Of a stretch of DNA of 64,000 nucleotides, positions 62,542 through 64,000 are shown piece by piece. The notes beneath the pieces are model-generated. The model searched no databases, had not been told where the DNA came from, and saw nothing but the letters and a program-made list of their open reading frames with translations. Location: positions 418,584 to 482,583 of the forward strand of contig NZ_KB903825.1 in assembly GCF_000379825.1 (NCBI RefSeq), read 5' to 3'. Every line of letters starts with the position of its first letter. Position 1 is the first letter of the stretch. Made by a program: the position numbers and the translations under genes. The DNA is from Longispora albida DSM 44784. Its GTDB lineage: Bacteria > Actinomycetota > Actinomycetes > Mycobacteriales > Micromonosporaceae.

Positions 62542-64000
62542 CGACTGTGCTGTCCGCCGAGGACGTCTCGGTGTCGTTCGGCGGGCAGCGCGCCGCCGCC
62601 GGGGTGAGCTTCACCCTGGCGGCCGGCGAGGTCCTGGCCGTGGTCGGCGAGTCGGGCTCCGGCAAGTCGGTCACCGCGTTGTCCCTGCTCGGGCTGCTGC
62701 CCGGTACGGCGACGGTCACGGGGAAGGCGCTGCTGCGCGGGACTGACCTGTATGGACTGCCGCCCGCCGAGCTGCGCGCGATCCGGGGCAACGAGATCGC
62801 GATGGTCTTCCAGGAGCCGATGACCGCGCTGAACCCGGTGTTCACCATCGGGAACCAGCTGGCCGAGGCTCTTCGGGTACACCAGAAAGATCTGAGGAAT
62901 CCCAAGGCCAGGGCACTCGAACTCCTGGAGCTGACCGGCCTGCCCGACCCGGCACGCGCCTACCCGCACGAACTCTCCGGCGGCCAGCTCCAGCGGGTCG
63001 TCATCGCGATGGCGATCGCCAACGACCCGGCGGTCCTGATCGCCGACGAGCCCACGACGGCGCTGGACGTGACCGTGCAGGCCGAGATCCTGAGCCTGCT
63101 GCGCGAACTGCGCGACCGGCACGGCTGCGCGATCCTGCTCATCACGCACGACATGGGCGTGGTGGCCGACCTGGCGGACCGGGTGCTGGTGATGCGCGAC
63201 GGCGAGGTCGTCGAGTCCGGCGGCGTCGAGCAGGTCTTCGCCAGCCCAGCCCACCCCTACACCCGCCAGCTCCTCAGCTCCGTCATCACGCTCGGCGGCA
63301 CGGTGTCACCCGCCGCCGCAAAGGTCGCCGAGCCCGTGGTCCAGGTCAAGAACCTCTCCCAGGTGTACCGGGGCGGAGTGCGCGCCCTCGCCGACGCCTC
63401 GTTCAGCATCGCCGCCGGCGAGGTCCTCGGGCTGGTCGGCGAGTCGGGCTCGGGGAAGAGCACGGTGGCCGGCATCGTCACCGGGCTGCTCAGGCCCACG
63501 AGCGGCGAGGTCAGCATCCTCGGTACCAACCCGGCGCGGCTGCGCGGGGCCGCCCGCCGCGAGCTGGCCCGCCAGATCGGCGTCGTGTTCCAGGACCCGG
63601 TGTCCTCGCTCAACCCCCGGGCCACAGCCGGCACCTCGATCGCTGAGCCGATCCGCCTTCACAAGGCTCTGACCGGGTCCGCCGTGGACGACCGCGTCGC
63701 CGAGCTGCTGGAATCCGTGCAGCTCCCGGCCTCCTTCGCCACCCGGTACCCGCACGAGCTCTCCGGGGGCCAGCGCCAGCGCGTCGGCCTCGCCCGAGCC
63801 CTGGCCCTGCGGCCCCGGCTGCTGGTCGCCGACGAGCCGACCAGCGCGCTCGACGTGTCGGTCCAGGCCAAGGTCCTCGACCTCTTCCGCGAACTCCAGG
63901 ACAGCCTCGGCTTCGCCTGCCTCTTCATCAGCCACGACCTCGCGGTCGTCGAACGGCTCGCGGACCGGGTGGCCGTGATGCAGTCCGGCCACATCGTCGA
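62538..64000 (+). CDS. Fused double ABC ATPase, DppD-DppF-like (partial)
   Basis: A GTG start in GTGA overlap opens a frame that runs out of the window (487 codons so far). Two nucleotide-binding domains are present. The first (~1-255) has VVGESGSGKSVTAL, LSGGQLQRV, LIADEPTTALDV and ITHDMGVVAD. The second (~270 onward) has LVGESGSGKSTVAG, LSGGQRQRV, VADEPTSALDV and ISHDLAVVERL. Fusing the two ATPases into one chain is common in actinobacterial peptide importers. It powers the permease pair upstream. Confidence 0.92.
   Translation, partial: MTTVLSAEDVSVSFGGQRAAAGVSFTLAAGEVLAVVGESGSGKSVTALSLLGLLPGTATVTGKALLRGTDLYGLPPAELRAIRGNEIAMVFQEPMTALNPVFTIGNQLAEALRVHQKDLRNPKARALELLELTGLPDPARAYPHELSGGQLQRVVIAMAIANDPAVLIADEPTTALDVTVQAEILSLLRELRDRHGCAILLITHDMGVVADLADRVLVMRDGEVVESGGVEQVFASPAHPYTRQLLSSVITLGGTVSPAAAKVAEPVVQVKNLSQVYRGGVRALADASFSIAAGEVLGLVGESGSGKSTVAGIVTGLLRPTSGEVSILGTNPARLRGAARRELARQIGVVFQDPVSSLNPRATAGTSIAEPIRLHKALTGSAVDDRVAELLESVQLPASFATRYPHELSGGQRQRVGLARALALRPRLLVADEPTSALDVSVQAKVLDLFRELQDSLGFACLFISHDLAVVERLADRVAVMQSGHIV

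Noticed and set aside
1-64000. CRISPR array, prophage or intact insertion sequence
   Set aside because: No regularly spaced direct repeats, cas genes, integrase, capsid or transposase frames were seen; mobile signs are limited to palindromic repeats and tRNA fragments.

Overview
The window is very GC-rich, densely coded DNA with strong G/C bias at third codon positions, many GTG starts, and many ATGA/GTGA start-stop overlaps. Its gene families (LAL regulators, NarL-type two-component pairs, a calerythrin-like EF-hand protein, a MoeY/Rv1355c-like protein, an HbpS-like protein, a Streptomyces-type M28 aminopeptidase) point to a filamentous actinobacterium. Pseudonocardiales or Micromonosporales is my guess. 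It looks chromosomal. No integrase, transposase or CRISPR array was seen.

Layout. 1-672: end of an arsenic locus (aquaporin C-terminus, arsC). 821-9933: a two-gene PKS/NRPS line (KS, dead AT, ACP; then a lysine-less aminotransferase domain, luciferase-like monooxygenase, C, A, T, C) closed by a hairpin terminator. 9985-16669: epoxide hydrolase, LAL regulator, PadR-GyrI fusion, FadR-type regulator, the remnant of a fatty-acid hydroxylase, and an EF-hand protein. 16754-19632: a two-gene cassette coupling a GNAT/E1-like adenylating fusion to a KAS III enzyme. 19683-25533: LtrA membrane protein, serine hydrolase lipoprotein and secreted or envelope proteins. 25590-27984: DedA, kinase and regulator. 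28145-31184: an AMIN-like lipoprotein, then a kinase/regulator pair divergent from an HbpS/GlcG-like secreted protein, which resembles SenS-SenR-HbpS.

32112-40596 is one tightly coupled operon for a surface polysaccharide: four family-2 glycosyltransferases, two membrane proteins and a flippase. It ends in a 165-bp nested inverted repeat. On the other strand lie a frameshifted small gene, an HxxxDG acyltransferase, a GH26 lipoprotein and a repeat-rich single-pass protein with a kinase-like stub. 45624-48888: a copper-linked set (exported His-rich protein and CopZ behind two CsoR-type palindromes), an orphan KdpE-like regulator, a TRIC/UPF0126 channel and a small iron-permease-family protein. 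48930-49540 holds a compact promoter/short ORF/terminator unit, an AT-rich tract with two tRNA 5'-half-like fragments, and an intact tRNA-Cys.

51268-55184 contains a degenerate Nudix protein and then a coupled GNAT, NSAR/OSBS racemase and D-aminoacylase set that could interconvert L- and D-amino acids through N-acyl intermediates. It ends in a perfect 52-bp palindrome shared in core sequence with the one after tRNA-Cys. An M28 aminopeptidase with two P domains, an ECF sigma factor with its own promoter and a membrane partner, and a peptide ABC transporter (cut by the window end) close the region.

The best candidates for something new are the GNAT-E1/KAS III cassette, the NRPS with a lysine-less aminotransferase domain, the L/D amino-acid operon, and the family of stop-codon-hugging palindromes.
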